In this document: piece after piece, positions 47,540 through 55,878 of the stretch | Layout of the letters: each line of letters begins with the position of its first letter | Position numbering within the stretch: the first letter of the stretch is position 1 | From: CBDCWQ01 sp965223435 | GTDB taxonomy: Bacteria; Myxococcota; Kuafuiibacteriia; Kuafuiibacteriales; Kuafuiibacteriaceae | Assembly (NCBI GenBank): GCA_965223435.1 | Contig: CBDCWQ010000019.1 | Span: forward strand, 186,001 to 250,000 | Length of the DNA stretch: 64,000 nucleotides | Reading direction: 5' to 3' | The notes under the pieces: generated by a model | What the model saw: only the letters and a program-made list of their open reading frames with translations | Database searches by the model: none | Told to the model about the DNA's origin: nothing | Position numbers and translations under genes: made by a program

Positions 47540-48849
47540 TAAAGGGCCCCGAGAAGCTCAAAGAAATAAGCCAGCGATACTCGAATTTCAGGATACGCGG
47601 TCTGCTGACCGAGCACCCTCTGAACGTGCACGCTGCCATCAAGTTTAAGCGCGATATCGCTCGAAGGTCGTGCGATCAACCCTGCCGTCAGCTTCAAGAA
47701 CTTCCCACTGTCGGATAAGCCTGCTTCGTTGTCGCCGCCGTGCGCCTTCGAACGAATGGTTTCGGGATTTTTATAAAAATCTGCCTGAAGATAAGGTGTG
47801 ATAGACCATACCCAAGCATCGTCGTCAGAATCTTCCAAAACAAACTCATAGGCGGCACGGGCGTAAAAGGTCTCGACCCGATAGTCTGCTTCAACTCGGA
47901 CGTCGGCTTCAGACGGACTTTGCCCATTGAGACCAAACCGAGCAAGCTGACGCGCATTGAGTCCGGCCCCCAAAAGCGCAATCACCGCTGCTGGATCCCG
48001 CTTTCCTCGATGATGCGCATTCCAATACTCGGCCTGCAAAAGGAGCGCACCAAGGTTGAGTTGAGCATACCCGCCGACCACGTAGTAGCTATCTTCTGCC
48101 ATCCAGTTGGCCACCCCGCCCTTAGGCGATCCATCCCCTACGTCTCGGGTTGGCCCAGCATCACCACTGGACGTGTAAAAGGATGTTCCCAGCCTTAACA
48201 TCGATCCGTAGTCGTACCGAAGGTCTAGACCGATCGGCACCTGGGAGCCCAGGCGTTCGTCGTTTCCGGTCTGTACTGCGTAAGACACGGTAGATTCCAT
48301 CCAAGAAATGGACCCGTGAAGCATCAGGTTTGTGGTTCGAGTGAGCATCAGGTGATCCGCGTCGAGAAGTTCAGGGGGTTCGATGCCCGGAAAGTCTGGA
48401 ACCGCGTCAAGCTGTTCATTGTACAGTCCGAATCTGCGATACGTCTTGCCGAGCCTGAGCTTAAGGTAGTTGCCCACGATGGGAGCCTCAACCCAAGCAT
48501 TGCGCAAAACGACCGGCTCATCATCTCCTGGGCTACCGGCTCCTGGGGACGCCAAGTTCAAAAATACCCGATACCGCTCCAAGATAAGCGACTGCACCAT
48601 CACGTGAACCGCGGGTACGTCGAACTCATGGGGATTGCTTTCACGCGCGGGGTCTCCGTTTGGCTCGGCGGCACCGGTAGGTGTCTTGGCGACCTTCTCA
48701 AAGCGCCCCTCTACGTATCCGTACAAAGACGTCCTCATCGCCGAGCGCTCAACGCCAGCATCTTCGCGCGAAGCCGGCTCCGCCCAAACCCCTTGGCATG
48801 GACACAATGTACCCATGACCATCAGCACTTTACTCGTCGTTGCTCTCAC
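47539..48849 (-). CDS. Outer-membrane porin-like protein
   Basis: 436 residues from GTG 48849, fixed by GGGAGG five bases upstream. Short signal peptide (VLMVMGTLCPCQGVWA). The remainder is alternating amphipathic beta strands with turn-rich loops (GYVEGRFEKVAKTP, VFLNLASPGAG, RLGKTYRRFGLYNEQLD, YYVVGGYAQLNLGALLLQAE), ending in a strand with a terminal-type aromatic pattern (IRVSLAYFFELLGAL). This is a phosphate-selective-porin-like outer-membrane barrel. It lies downstream of the TPR-PstS-like gene, same strand, 136 bp apart, suggesting shared work in anion uptake. Confidence 0.78.
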   Translation of the reverse strand: MRATTSKVLMVMGTLCPCQGVWAEPASREDAGVERSAMRTSLYGYVEGRFEKVAKTPTGAAEPNGDPARESNPHEFDVPAVHVMVQSLILERYRVFLNLASPGAGSPGDDEPVVLRNAWVEAPIVGNYLKLRLGKTYRRFGLYNEQLDAVPDFPGIEPPELLDADHLMLTRTTNLMLHGSISWMESTVSYAVQTGNDERLGSQVPIGLDLRYDYGSMLRLGTSFYTSSGDAGPTRDVGDGSPKGGVANWMAEDSYYVVGGYAQLNLGALLLQAEYWNAHHRGKRDPAAVIALLGAGLNARQLARFGLNGQSPSEADVRVEADYRVETFYARAAYEFVLEDSDDDAWVWSITPYLQADFYKNPETIRSKAHGGDNEAGLSDSGKFLKLTAGLIARPSSDIALKLDGSVHVQRVLGQQTAYPEIRVSLAYFFELLGAL

Positions 48850-48985
48850 CGTTGCCTCCCAGCCAGGCCGCCTTACTCACCGCAGGCAGTCCCCTTGTTA
48901 CCCACGGCGTGTGTGCAACACGGGCCGTATTCCAATCGTTCCTTTTCCATTCAACTCAACCCTTCCGATTCACTCAGGCTTGGGC

Positions 48986-49864
48986 TTAGTCCAAAGTGAC
49001 AAGTACCCGGACCTGCTCCGGCAGCTTTGAAACTTCAGACATCCGAAGGTAACCAATGGCGCCTTCATCGCGCGCCACCAATCGAAGTAGCTTGCCCGCG
49101 GAGGCCACGACGCGAGGAGGCATGCTTTCTCCGGTGAGCTGCTTTCTTCTCCAATGCCTCGTGTACTGCGTGAGGGTCAGTCTTGGAAGTTGCCTGAAAA
49201 AACTCTTCGATACTCGACTGCCGCTCGGTCGGGCATACATTTGAATCGGACGGCCATCCGCCCACTGCCGATGATGACCGAGGTAAACGTCTCGAAGCCT
49301 CTCGGGAGCCATCTTCGCGAGCGCATTATGTTTGTGAACCACCACCACCAGCGCATCGGCCCCAAGCGATGCATCCCCTAAAGACTTCGCAGGGTCCGGC
49401 TTCGGATCTGCCTCTACTGGCGAAGTCGGCTTTTTCTCATGAAGGGGCGGCAAGGCAGGCATAGACGACTTTTCGACGTTTTTGCGCGCGCGCTTTTCTT
49501 TCCTCAGCGCACCAATTTGCTCCAGCGCTTGTGCCCGGTCCTGCGCGGTTGTGCCCGGAGCATCCACGTAGGTTTGATAGTGCAAGATAGCGTCGTCTAT
49601 TTCTCCAAGCCGCTCCAAGCTGCGCGCAATATTGAAGAGTAGGGTGGGTTCTGGGTTGATCTTGTAAGCAAGACGAAAAGCATCTACAGCAGCCATGTAC
49701 CGCTTCGTTTTGTAGGCCTTGAGACCGTTCTCAACATGTTCCGAAAACACACTGCTGTCTTCTGCCAGCGCGGTGATATCCGTGAAAAAGGCCAGCGTAG
49801 CACACAAACAAAAACCAGCCATTCGGGCTACGCGCCGCCTTCTTGGGTACTGAAGTTCAAACAT
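48986..49864 (-). CDS. TPR domain fused to a PstS-like phosphate-binding domain, exported
   Basis: 292 residues; GAGG five bases before ATG 49864. Signal peptide 1-35 (MAGFCLCATLAFFTDITALA). TPR-like repeats about 45-125 (LKAYKTKRYMAAVDAFRLAY, LFNIARSLERLGEIDDAILH). Lys/Pro-rich linker. Residues about 170-290 match the periplasmic phosphate-binding (PBP-like) fold: VVVHKHNALAKMAPERLRDV, YLGHHRQWADGRPIQMYARP, GSRVSKSFFRQL, VARDEGAIGYLRMSEV. Ligand-binding or sensing role at the periplasmic face inferred. Ten base pairs downstream of the kinase gene on the same strand. Confidence 0.82.
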   Translation of the reverse strand: MFELQYPRRRRVARMAGFCLCATLAFFTDITALAEDSSVFSEHVENGLKAYKTKRYMAAVDAFRLAYKINPEPTLLFNIARSLERLGEIDDAILHYQTYVDAPGTTAQDRAQALEQIGALRKEKRARKNVEKSSMPALPPLHEKKPTSPVEADPKPDPAKSLGDASLGADALVVVVHKHNALAKMAPERLRDVYLGHHRQWADGRPIQMYARPSGSRVSKSFFRQLPRLTLTQYTRHWRRKQLTGESMPPRVVASAGKLLRLVARDEGAIGYLRMSEVSKLPEQVRVLVTLD

Positions 49865-49874
49865 AGGACCTCAC

Positions 49875-51680
49875 TCAAAGACGTGGAATCTGGGCCGCCC
49901 CGCCCTCCACCTTTGGGACGACCATCCCGTCATCCAACTTGGGAACCGATGAACCATTTTTCGACTCGGTCGCATCCACTTTCAAAACTCTGCGTCTGGC
50001 TCTTCGTGACAAACGGCCTTGTTTATGGCTGGTTCTTTTCAAAGACGCCGTTCGTCTTCGCGCAGACCGCTTTTTTCGCTCTCTTCGGAGTTTGACCGTT
50101 GGCTTGTCGACTACCCTTCTTTGTGGAAACAGTTCGGCGAAAATCTGGCGTCGGGGTCGATCCATTTTCGCTTGAATGGTCAACAGCACTTTTTGGTCGA
50201 TGCGAAACTCAAAGGATCGGCTTTCATCGTTACGTTCAAAATGCCTCACAAAGGGCGTTCGACCAAGCATCTGACCACCCTCGAAAACAAGCGCCTGACT
50301 CGGACTGGATTCAAACCGGACTTGGACCTCCAAAGAAGGCTCGTTTAAAGTAGGCTCAGATCCCATGCCCTCAAGGCCTAGTTGCTGCGGGCTTATAGGG
50401 TCTAGGTCGGGCTGCTGAGCACGACCAGGGCCAAGAAGCCAACCACCCGCTACCGCAAGTGATACGAGCAACAAAAGCAGTGCCACATTCGGAACCTCGG
50501 ACCTTCTTATCCTTTTCGCCAACACCGATACATCTTGGGGCTCCGCTGGTGCGAGTTCCATAGTCGCCATATGAGCTTCAAGAGGGGGAACGGTCAGACC
50601 AGAAATCATGCCGGCTTCGGTTCTGGTCGAAGCGCCTGGACTTGAGTCAAAACGATAGCCGGGATTGGGCAAGTCTTCGGTGCTCGGCACCGAATAACCA
50701 CACACACTTCGATAGACGCGCTTGAGATCCTCCATCAAAAGCGCGACGGAACGATATCGGTCATCCGGAGACTTTTCCAGGCACCGAGAGATCACCCATT
50801 CGAGTGGTTCTGGGCACCGACGACGGTACCCAAGCTCGTGCATCGGAGGCGGCCTGTCCTCCAACTGTGCGCGAAGGAGCTCCTTACGATCCGTGGCGTC
50901 AAAGGGGGGACGCCCCGCCACCAGATGAAATAGAAGAACCCCCAATGCGTAAATATCAGCCCTCGGATCAAGCGGTTCGCAACAAATTTGCTCTGGAGCC
51001 ATATACTTTGGCGTCCCCGCCAAGACGTCAGACTCAGAAAGCGGTTTACCTCGAATACGATCACTCGCCCGAACCAATTCCGCCAGCCCAAAGTCGAGCA
51101 CGATGACCTGATCGTTTTCGTCTTCTCCAAAGGCCGAGCTCAGCATGATGTTTGCTGGTTTCAGATCACAGTGCACCACACCGTGACGGTGCGCCTCCCT
51201 AAGAGCCCTGCATATCTGAATGGAAATGGGCAAGATGCGCTCCATAGGCAAGGGCCCCACCGTCTCGATGAGCTCCAAGAGCGTCGGACCATCAATGTAC
51301 TCCATGACCAAAAAGAGATGTCCACTTTCGCTTCGGCCATAGTCGTGGGTGGTTACAATATTGGGATGCGACAAACGCGCCAGCGTCGCCGCCTCACGCC
51401 GAAAGCGAGCTTCCAGATCACAGAAGGCCGCGCCTTCTTCCAGGCTTAGGATCTTTACGGCAACGGGCCGTCCGAGATGGACTTGGGTTCCAAGATACAC
51501 AACACCCATTCCACCGCTTCTCAACCTTCGTTCAAGGCGGTAGCGTCCACCGATAATCGATGCTTCGTCAGTAACGCCCTCCGGAGGAGCCTCCACTCGC
51601 GCTAAAGTCTCATGCGTCAGAGTATCCATGCCTTTGGTGTTTTCTTGACTCTTTTCCATCCACCTAAACCTAAAACCCAC
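49875..51680 (-). CDS. Transmembrane Ser/Thr protein kinase with PEGA-like sensor tail
   Basis: 601 residues from GTG 51680 (ATG 51659 possible). Kinase domain about 45-310: RSGGMGVVYLG, VAVKILSLE, catalytic loop VVHCDLKPANIM (HCD instead of HRD), VLDFGLAEL, GTPKYMAPEQ, DIYALGVLLFHLVAGRPPF. One membrane helix about 395-417 (VALLLLLVSLAVAGGWLLG). Extracytoplasmic part has a PEGA-like strand set (VRFESSPSQALVFEGGQMLG, TPFVRHFE), then a very basic Arg/Lys tail. First gene of a probable operon with the TPR-PstS-like protein (10-bp gap) and the porin, so it may signal envelope or phosphate state. Confidence 0.92.
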   Translation of the reverse strand: MGFRFRWMEKSQENTKGMDTLTHETLARVEAPPEGVTDEASIIGGRYRLERRLRSGGMGVVYLGTQVHLGRPVAVKILSLEEGAAFCDLEARFRREAATLARLSHPNIVTTHDYGRSESGHLFLVMEYIDGPTLLELIETVGPLPMERILPISIQICRALREAHRHGVVHCDLKPANIMLSSAFGEDENDQVIVLDFGLAELVRASDRIRGKPLSESDVLAGTPKYMAPEQICCEPLDPRADIYALGVLLFHLVAGRPPFDATDRKELLRAQLEDRPPPMHELGYRRRCPEPLEWVISRCLEKSPDDRYRSVALLMEDLKRVYRSVCGYSVPSTEDLPNPGYRFDSSPGASTRTEAGMISGLTVPPLEAHMATMELAPAEPQDVSVLAKRIRRSEVPNVALLLLLVSLAVAGGWLLGPGRAQQPDLDPISPQQLGLEGMGSEPTLNEPSLEVQVRFESSPSQALVFEGGQMLGRTPFVRHFERNDESRSFEFRIDQKVLLTIQAKMDRPRRQIFAELFPQRRVVDKPTVKLRRERKKRSARRRTASLKRTSHKQGRLSRRARRRVLKVDATESKNGSSVPKLDDGMVVPKVEGGAAQIPRL

Positions 51681-52323
51681 ACAAAGGAACTCATGACCGT
51701 CGTCAAATCCAAGTGTTAGTCACGTTGCCATGCTAGCACTCTGTGCACGCAGTTCGCCACGACTCAAATGGGTGCTGCGCCCCCAAAAACCACCTCGACT
51801 TCGGCACCAATGTTACGATCTTGTACATCCGTGAACGGAACGACAACAACCCACGACAACATTCATAGCGCACCCGTAACCATGCGATCACAAAAATGGA
51901 CTTGCGGTACGACCACACCGCAATGCAAAGTCAGCGCGGGTGGCACATACAAACACCGCCGGAGCGTGCTAACCAACTAGCTAAGTGAAGCGCATCCGAG
52001 AGTGCAAATGGGATTTTTGAATCCTCTCACCCGACACCCTCTGAGCACATCTCATAACCACCTAAACCTGGACCTGGACAATTTTACTGCGTGGCAAGCA
52101 CTTTTACTGTCGCTGATCGTTCGGCTCAGCTTTGCCGGAGGGGCCCATCCGGTGGGCCTCGGCGTACGCGCAAGTCAGGTGCCCCATCGCATGCGGCGCA
52201 GTAAGTCGAGGGCGTGATGGTTGTGGCGCCGTCTATCATACGAACGAGGGCCCAGTTCCAGTTTGAATGACCGGTGCCCCCGTGCTAGGGCAGAAGAATC
52301 GAAGACCCTCTGGGTGAAAGATC
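51681..52323. other. Long divergent intergenic region without recognisable gene
   Basis: About 640 bp between the kinase (minus) and the TolC fusion gene (plus). Open frames are short, unlike known proteins and lack ribosome sites. GGCCCA near 52143 pairs with TGGGCC just downstream (8-bp stem with one bulge, no T-tract). Promoters not identified. Confidence 0.45.
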
Positions 52324-54696
52324 ATGATGCGCACATTCGTTTTTGTCCTATTGGTGTTTTTCTCCGTGCAACTGGGCGCTTTTGGGCGTCCCCGGGCCCC
52401 TCGTGCCGCCATCGTGGTCGCTGGGCCTGCGGACGAGTATCGCCAAGCTGTCCAGCAACTCGCAACCGAAGTCACCGCGCTCATGAAAACCCAGTACCCC
52501 AAGTACACCTTTCCGGATCAGCCCACCTTGGTTGGCGATTTCAGCAAAAAACAAGCGCGGGTACTGCTTCGACGGGCCTTGTCCGACCCAGCCTTTGACA
52601 TCGTCGTCTGTTTCGGCTTCCAGGTCGGACAAGCGGTCGGACAGCTCAAACGATTCTCGAAACCCGTCTTTCTCCCATTTGCCGCCCCCAAACTCCAAGG
52701 GCTTCCAAGAAAAGGCAAACGCAGCGGTCGGAAGAACCTTTCCTACCTGACTGGTCTCATCAACCTCGAACGAGAGTTCCGTCGATTCCGCGACGTCATC
52801 CGTAGACCGCAAGCCGCCGTTCTTGTGGATCAGGTTATTTATGACTCCGTGCCCAATATTGAGGCATTGGTTGCCAAATCCGTCAAAGGCACCATGAAGA
52901 CGCGACTCATTCCCGTACAAGCGACGGCCAAAGAAATCATCGCCGCCATCCCTGCCGACACCCAAAGCGTCTACCTCGGTCCCCTGATCCGCCTGCCCCA
53001 CTCCGAAATCCAGCCACTCATCGACGGTCTGAACGACAAAAAGCTCCCAACCTATGCCTCCGAAGGCAGATCCTGGGTGGAACGAGGGGCGTTCACCAGC
53101 CTCGTGCCCGCCGACGAACGGGCGCGGCGCATGCGGCGGGTTGCGATCAATATCGTAGAAACACTCAATGGGGAGAAACCGGAACGCTTCAGTACGGCTT
53201 TCGAGCCCCGCCCTCAACTGGTCATCAACATGACCACAGCGCGCAAACTGGGTCTCTGGCCACGTTTTGAACTCATGACGGAGGCAGAACTTGTGGATGA
53301 AGCGCCCGGAGACCGTGGTTCTCCCCTGAGCCTGCGCCAAGCGGTCAAGACGGCTCTCGAGCGGAACCTTGATTTGCGGGTAAGGCGGGCCGACGCGCTC
53401 ATCGCCGAAGCAGAGGTGGGTGAAGCGTGGGGTTCCTTTCTGCCCCAGATCTCAGCCACGGGCAGCGCAAACTGGATCGATTCGGACGTGGCCTCGTCGG
53501 TTCAAAACGCAGAGCGAGAGCTCTCCTATGAAGTATCGGGCCAGCAGCTTATCTATGGGCCCCAAGCCGATCGGGGTATCCGAGCCCGCAAAGCCAACCT
53601 GAGAAGTGTTGAAGCCTCGGTGTACGCGGCGGAGCTGGACACCGTGCTCGATGCCGCGACGGCCTACCTGAACGTCCTAAGAGCCCGAACCTCCGAGCAT
53701 ATCAATCGCGAAAACCTCAAGCTCAGCCGCCAAAACCTTGCCCTCGCTGAGGTTCGGGTCGAAGTCGGCACCGCTGGGCGGCAAGAAGTCTTTCGCTGGC
53801 AAAATGAGATCGCCGACAGCCGAGCATCGGTTATCGCCGCCAGCGCCAACCGCAACCAGTCTGAGATTGCACTCAATCGTGTTCTGAACCAATCGCTCGA
53901 GCAATCGTTCACGACCGTGGAGCCCATGGGCGACCCCTCGGGAATCGTGCTCGACCCGCGCGTATCCAAGCTTGTGGAGGACCCGTGGTCGTTTAAGATG
54001 TTCCGAGAATTCATGGTCCGAGAAGGGCTGCGAAATGCGCCGGAGCTCAAACAGCTCAGGGAAAGCATGATGGCGCAACACCACCAGCTCGTGGGCCAAA
54101 AACAGGCGCTCTATATCCCCGACCTTGCCCTGAACGGGGGGTTTTCGCACGTGGTCCACCGAAATGGCGTCGGCGCAACCACTCAAGACACCTCCAGTCT
54201 CGGATTTCCCGCTCGTGATGACTTCACCTGGCGGGTGGGTGGGGCACTGACCTTCCGTGTTTTTGATGGCACCCGGTATCCAAGAATTGAGCAGTCCCGG
54301 CAGGCGCTCCGCCAACTGGAAACCCAACTCAAGTCGGTGTCCCAAGGCATCGAGCAACAAATTCGAAGTGCCATCCACCAAACCGGCGCCTCAAACGCCG
54401 CGGTCAAACTGCGTAAAGAAGCGGCCGAAGCAGCCGGGCAAAACCTCGAACTGGTCATCGATGCCTATCGACAAGGCACCGTAGATATCGTGACCCTCAT
54501 CGACGCACAAAACCAAGCGCTCCTGACCAAACTCGCGGCCGCCAACTCCGTCTATGACTTTCTCTTAGACTTCGTCGGCGTGGAGCGGGCATCAGGCCGG
54601 TTTGGCCTCCTCATGAGCGAAGAGGAGCGCGATGCGTTTGCGGGCAGACTCAAGTCTTTTGTGACCCAAGAGGCTGACACCCCTCATCGAAAGTGA
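52324..54696 (+). CDS. TolC-family outer-membrane efflux protein fused to an ABC substrate-binding-like domain
   Basis: 790 residues. Signal peptide 1-22. Residues about 25-320 resemble the ABC_sub_bind fold (RAAIVVAGPADEYRQAVQQL, FDIVVCFGFQVGQAV, KPVFLPFAAPKL, AAVLVDQVIYDSVPNIEAL, SVYLGPLIRLPHSEIQPLID). Residues about 335-770 are a TolC/OMF duplication: LRQAVKTALERNLDLRVRRA, YAAELDTVLDAATAYLNVLR, RVEVGTAGRQEVFRWQ, then the second half ending AYRQGTVDIVTLIDAQNQAL. OMFs form trimers with a periplasmic alpha barrel for export. A substrate-binding domain on the same chain is unusual. No inner-membrane pump gene is adjacent. Confidence 0.88.
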   Translation: MMRTFVFVLLVFFSVQLGAFGRPRAPRAAIVVAGPADEYRQAVQQLATEVTALMKTQYPKYTFPDQPTLVGDFSKKQARVLLRRALSDPAFDIVVCFGFQVGQAVGQLKRFSKPVFLPFAAPKLQGLPRKGKRSGRKNLSYLTGLINLEREFRRFRDVIRRPQAAVLVDQVIYDSVPNIEALVAKSVKGTMKTRLIPVQATAKEIIAAIPADTQSVYLGPLIRLPHSEIQPLIDGLNDKKLPTYASEGRSWVERGAFTSLVPADERARRMRRVAINIVETLNGEKPERFSTAFEPRPQLVINMTTARKLGLWPRFELMTEAELVDEAPGDRGSPLSLRQAVKTALERNLDLRVRRADALIAEAEVGEAWGSFLPQISATGSANWIDSDVASSVQNAERELSYEVSGQQLIYGPQADRGIRARKANLRSVEASVYAAELDTVLDAATAYLNVLRARTSEHINRENLKLSRQNLALAEVRVEVGTAGRQEVFRWQNEIADSRASVIAASANRNQSEIALNRVLNQSLEQSFTTVEPMGDPSGIVLDPRVSKLVEDPWSFKMFREFMVREGLRNAPELKQLRESMMAQHHQLVGQKQALYIPDLALNGGFSHVVHRNGVGATTQDTSSLGFPARDDFTWRVGGALTFRVFDGTRYPRIEQSRQALRQLETQLKSVSQGIEQQIRSAIHQTGASNAAVKLRKEAAEAAGQNLELVIDAYRQGTVDIVTLIDAQNQALLTKLAAANSVYDFLLDFVGVERASGRFGLLMSEEERDAFAGRLKSFVTQEADTPHRK

Positions 54697-54754
54697 CTCT
54701 GGTTTCGGAGTTCGGTCCTCAAATGGGTGAGACTTTGACCTTCCAAACCATGAA

Positions 54755-54776
54755 GAGCCCACGCTAAGCTGGGCTC
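54755..54776. other. Perfect 7-bp stem hairpin just before the cupin start
   Basis: GAGCCCA (54755-54761) and TGGGCTC (54770-54776) flank an 8-nt loop. It ends five bases before the ATG of the cupin gene, which has no ribosome site, and about 60 bp after the TolC-fusion stop. It could terminate the upstream gene or regulate cupin translation. Confidence 0.5.
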
Positions 54777-54781
54777 CCAAC

Positions 54782-55147
54782 ATGAAATCGACGAAGAGCT
54801 ACTGGAACCCCCTATCGGAAGAACATGCCGGCACGTGGGAGCCCATCGAAGGCTCCGATGGTCATCTTTTCCAGCTGACCATCGCCGAAGATCCTCAATC
54901 AGGCGACTACACGCGGCTCACCAAATTTAAAGACGGTTACTCCACCCGCGCTTTTGGCCCTAAGAGTCACAACTACCCAGAAGAAATCTTTGTGGTGTCC
55001 GGCCGCCTATTCGATGAAGCATTTGGCTTGTGGCTTGAACCCGGCTCCTATGCAAGCCGGCCACCAGGCGAAGTCCATGGCCCCTTTGTCGCCGATGGCG
55101 ACGTGGTCGTTCTGGAAATGTCGTACCCCAGCCAATCTATCGCTTAG
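54782..55147 (+). CDS. Cupin-domain protein (ChrR-like)
   Basis: 121 residues, one small cupin barrel. Cupin motif 1 around SHNYPEEIFVVSGRL, motif 2 around YASRPPGEVHGPF (metal-type His); hydrophobic last strand VVVLEMSYP. Similar single-domain cupins include the zinc-binding part of the anti-sigma factor ChrR. A sigma-factor gene lies 210 bp downstream, so a sensing role is plausible but unproven. No signal peptide, so cytoplasmic. Confidence 0.8.
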   Translation: MKSTKSYWNPLSEEHAGTWEPIEGSDGHLFQLTIAEDPQSGDYTRLTKFKDGYSTRAFGPKSHNYPEEIFVVSGRLFDEAFGLWLEPGSYASRPPGEVHGPFVADGDVVVLEMSYPSQSIA

Positions 55148-55177
55148 CAACGTGTCACGCTCCGGCTCCTTGGTGCC

Positions 55178-55183
55178 TATAAT
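55178..55183 (+). promoter_or_regulatory. Candidate -10 box of the CPC peptide gene
   Basis: A perfect TATAAT stands in otherwise GC-rich sequence, 34 bp before the ATG of the CPC peptide. No good -35 is visible at 17 bp, so the promoter may need an activator. Confidence 0.4.
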
Positions 55184-55216
55184 GGGTAGCAGCAACAAAA
55201 CTGCGAAGGAGAAGTT

Positions 55217-55345
55217 ATGAAAAATATTCGAAAATGGGCCGCGATTGTGGCTGTACTCGGGATTCCCTTGATGGCTTCGGTCGGCTACGCGGCCACCTGC
55301 CCATGTGGGGAAAACTGCCCCTGCGTGCCCTGCCCCTGCGACTGA
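55217..55345 (+). CDS. Tiny exported cysteine-rich peptide with three CPC motifs
   Basis: 42 residues, too short for most gene callers. AAGGAG lies five bases before ATG 55217. Residues 1-26 are a textbook signal peptide (IRKWAAIVAVLGIPLMASVG, ending YAA). The mature peptide is only ATCPCGENCPCVPCPCD: six cysteines arranged as CPC, CPC, CPC. This looks like a soft-metal ligand or redox peptide, comparable in composition to metallothioneins but not in a known family. It lies 70 bp after the cupin and 14 bp before the sigma-factor gene. Confidence 0.75.
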   Translation: MKNIRKWAAIVAVLGIPLMASVGYAATCPCGENCPCVPCPCD

Positions 55346-55359
55346 GCTAGGTTCCACCC

Positions 55360-55878
55360 TTGTTGGACACTTCGCGTCGCCAGGAGTTGGCGCAGTGGAT
55401 GAAGCAGCTTCGAGACGGCGATCGATCCGCATTCACGCCGCTTTACGAAGCGCTTCGTCCACTGGTGTACGCCTACGCGCAAAAAAGTGTTGGGCCCACC
55501 GACGCCGATGACGTCACTCAGGTTGCATTGATTAAAGTGTTCGAACAAGCATCGGAATACAATGATGCTCACCCCGTCATGGCCTGGGCATTGGCCATCA
55601 CCGCGTGGGAATGTCGCACGGTTTTGAAAAAGCGCGCTCGAAGACGCGAAGATTTTGCTCCACCACCAGCTTCAACAGAAGCCAGTCACCCTGAGGCAGA
55701 TCTGATTGAGCGACTCCTTTTTGCCAAAGCCGAGGAGGTTGCAGCTGGACTGAGTGCCAAGGATCGACAAACGCTCGAAGCCGTTCTTTCTGGAACCGGT
55801 TCGGGGCCCACATTCCGAAAACGAAAGCAACGCGCGCTTTTTAGACTCAAGGAAGCATGGAGGTCACTTTATGGATAA
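55360..55878 (+). CDS. Short sigma-70-family (ECF-like) RNA polymerase sigma factor
   Basis: 172 residues from TTG 55360 (TTG 55363 possible). Region 2: YEALRPLVYAYAQKSVGPTD, ADDVTQVALIKVFEQA and AWALAITAWECRTVLKKRAR. Region 4 is abbreviated: LSAKDRQTLEAVLSG is followed after a few residues by PTFRKRKQRALFRLKEAW, so the first helix of the usual helix-turn-helix is nearly absent. It overlaps the next gene by 8 bp, a layout common for a sigma factor and its membrane partner. Confidence 0.85.
   Translation: MLDTSRRQELAQWMKQLRDGDRSAFTPLYEALRPLVYAYAQKSVGPTDADDVTQVALIKVFEQASEYNDAHPVMAWALAITAWECRTVLKKRARRREDFAPPPASTEASHPEADLIERLLFAKAEEVAAGLSAKDRQTLEAVLSGTGSGPTFRKRKQRALFRLKEAWRSLYG

Noticed and set aside
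52060..52200. Sigma-54 promoter around TGGCAAGCAC
   Set aside because: The -24-like TGGCA is not followed by a GC element at the right distance.
52348..53340. 330-codon minus-strand frame
   Set aside because: Antisense to the TolC fusion gene, whose domains and signal peptide are clear.
55754..55870. Longer start for the membrane protein after the sigma factor
   Set aside because: It would overlap most of sigma region 4 and add sequence unlike a membrane protein N-terminus; ATG 55871 gives a basic start before the first helix.
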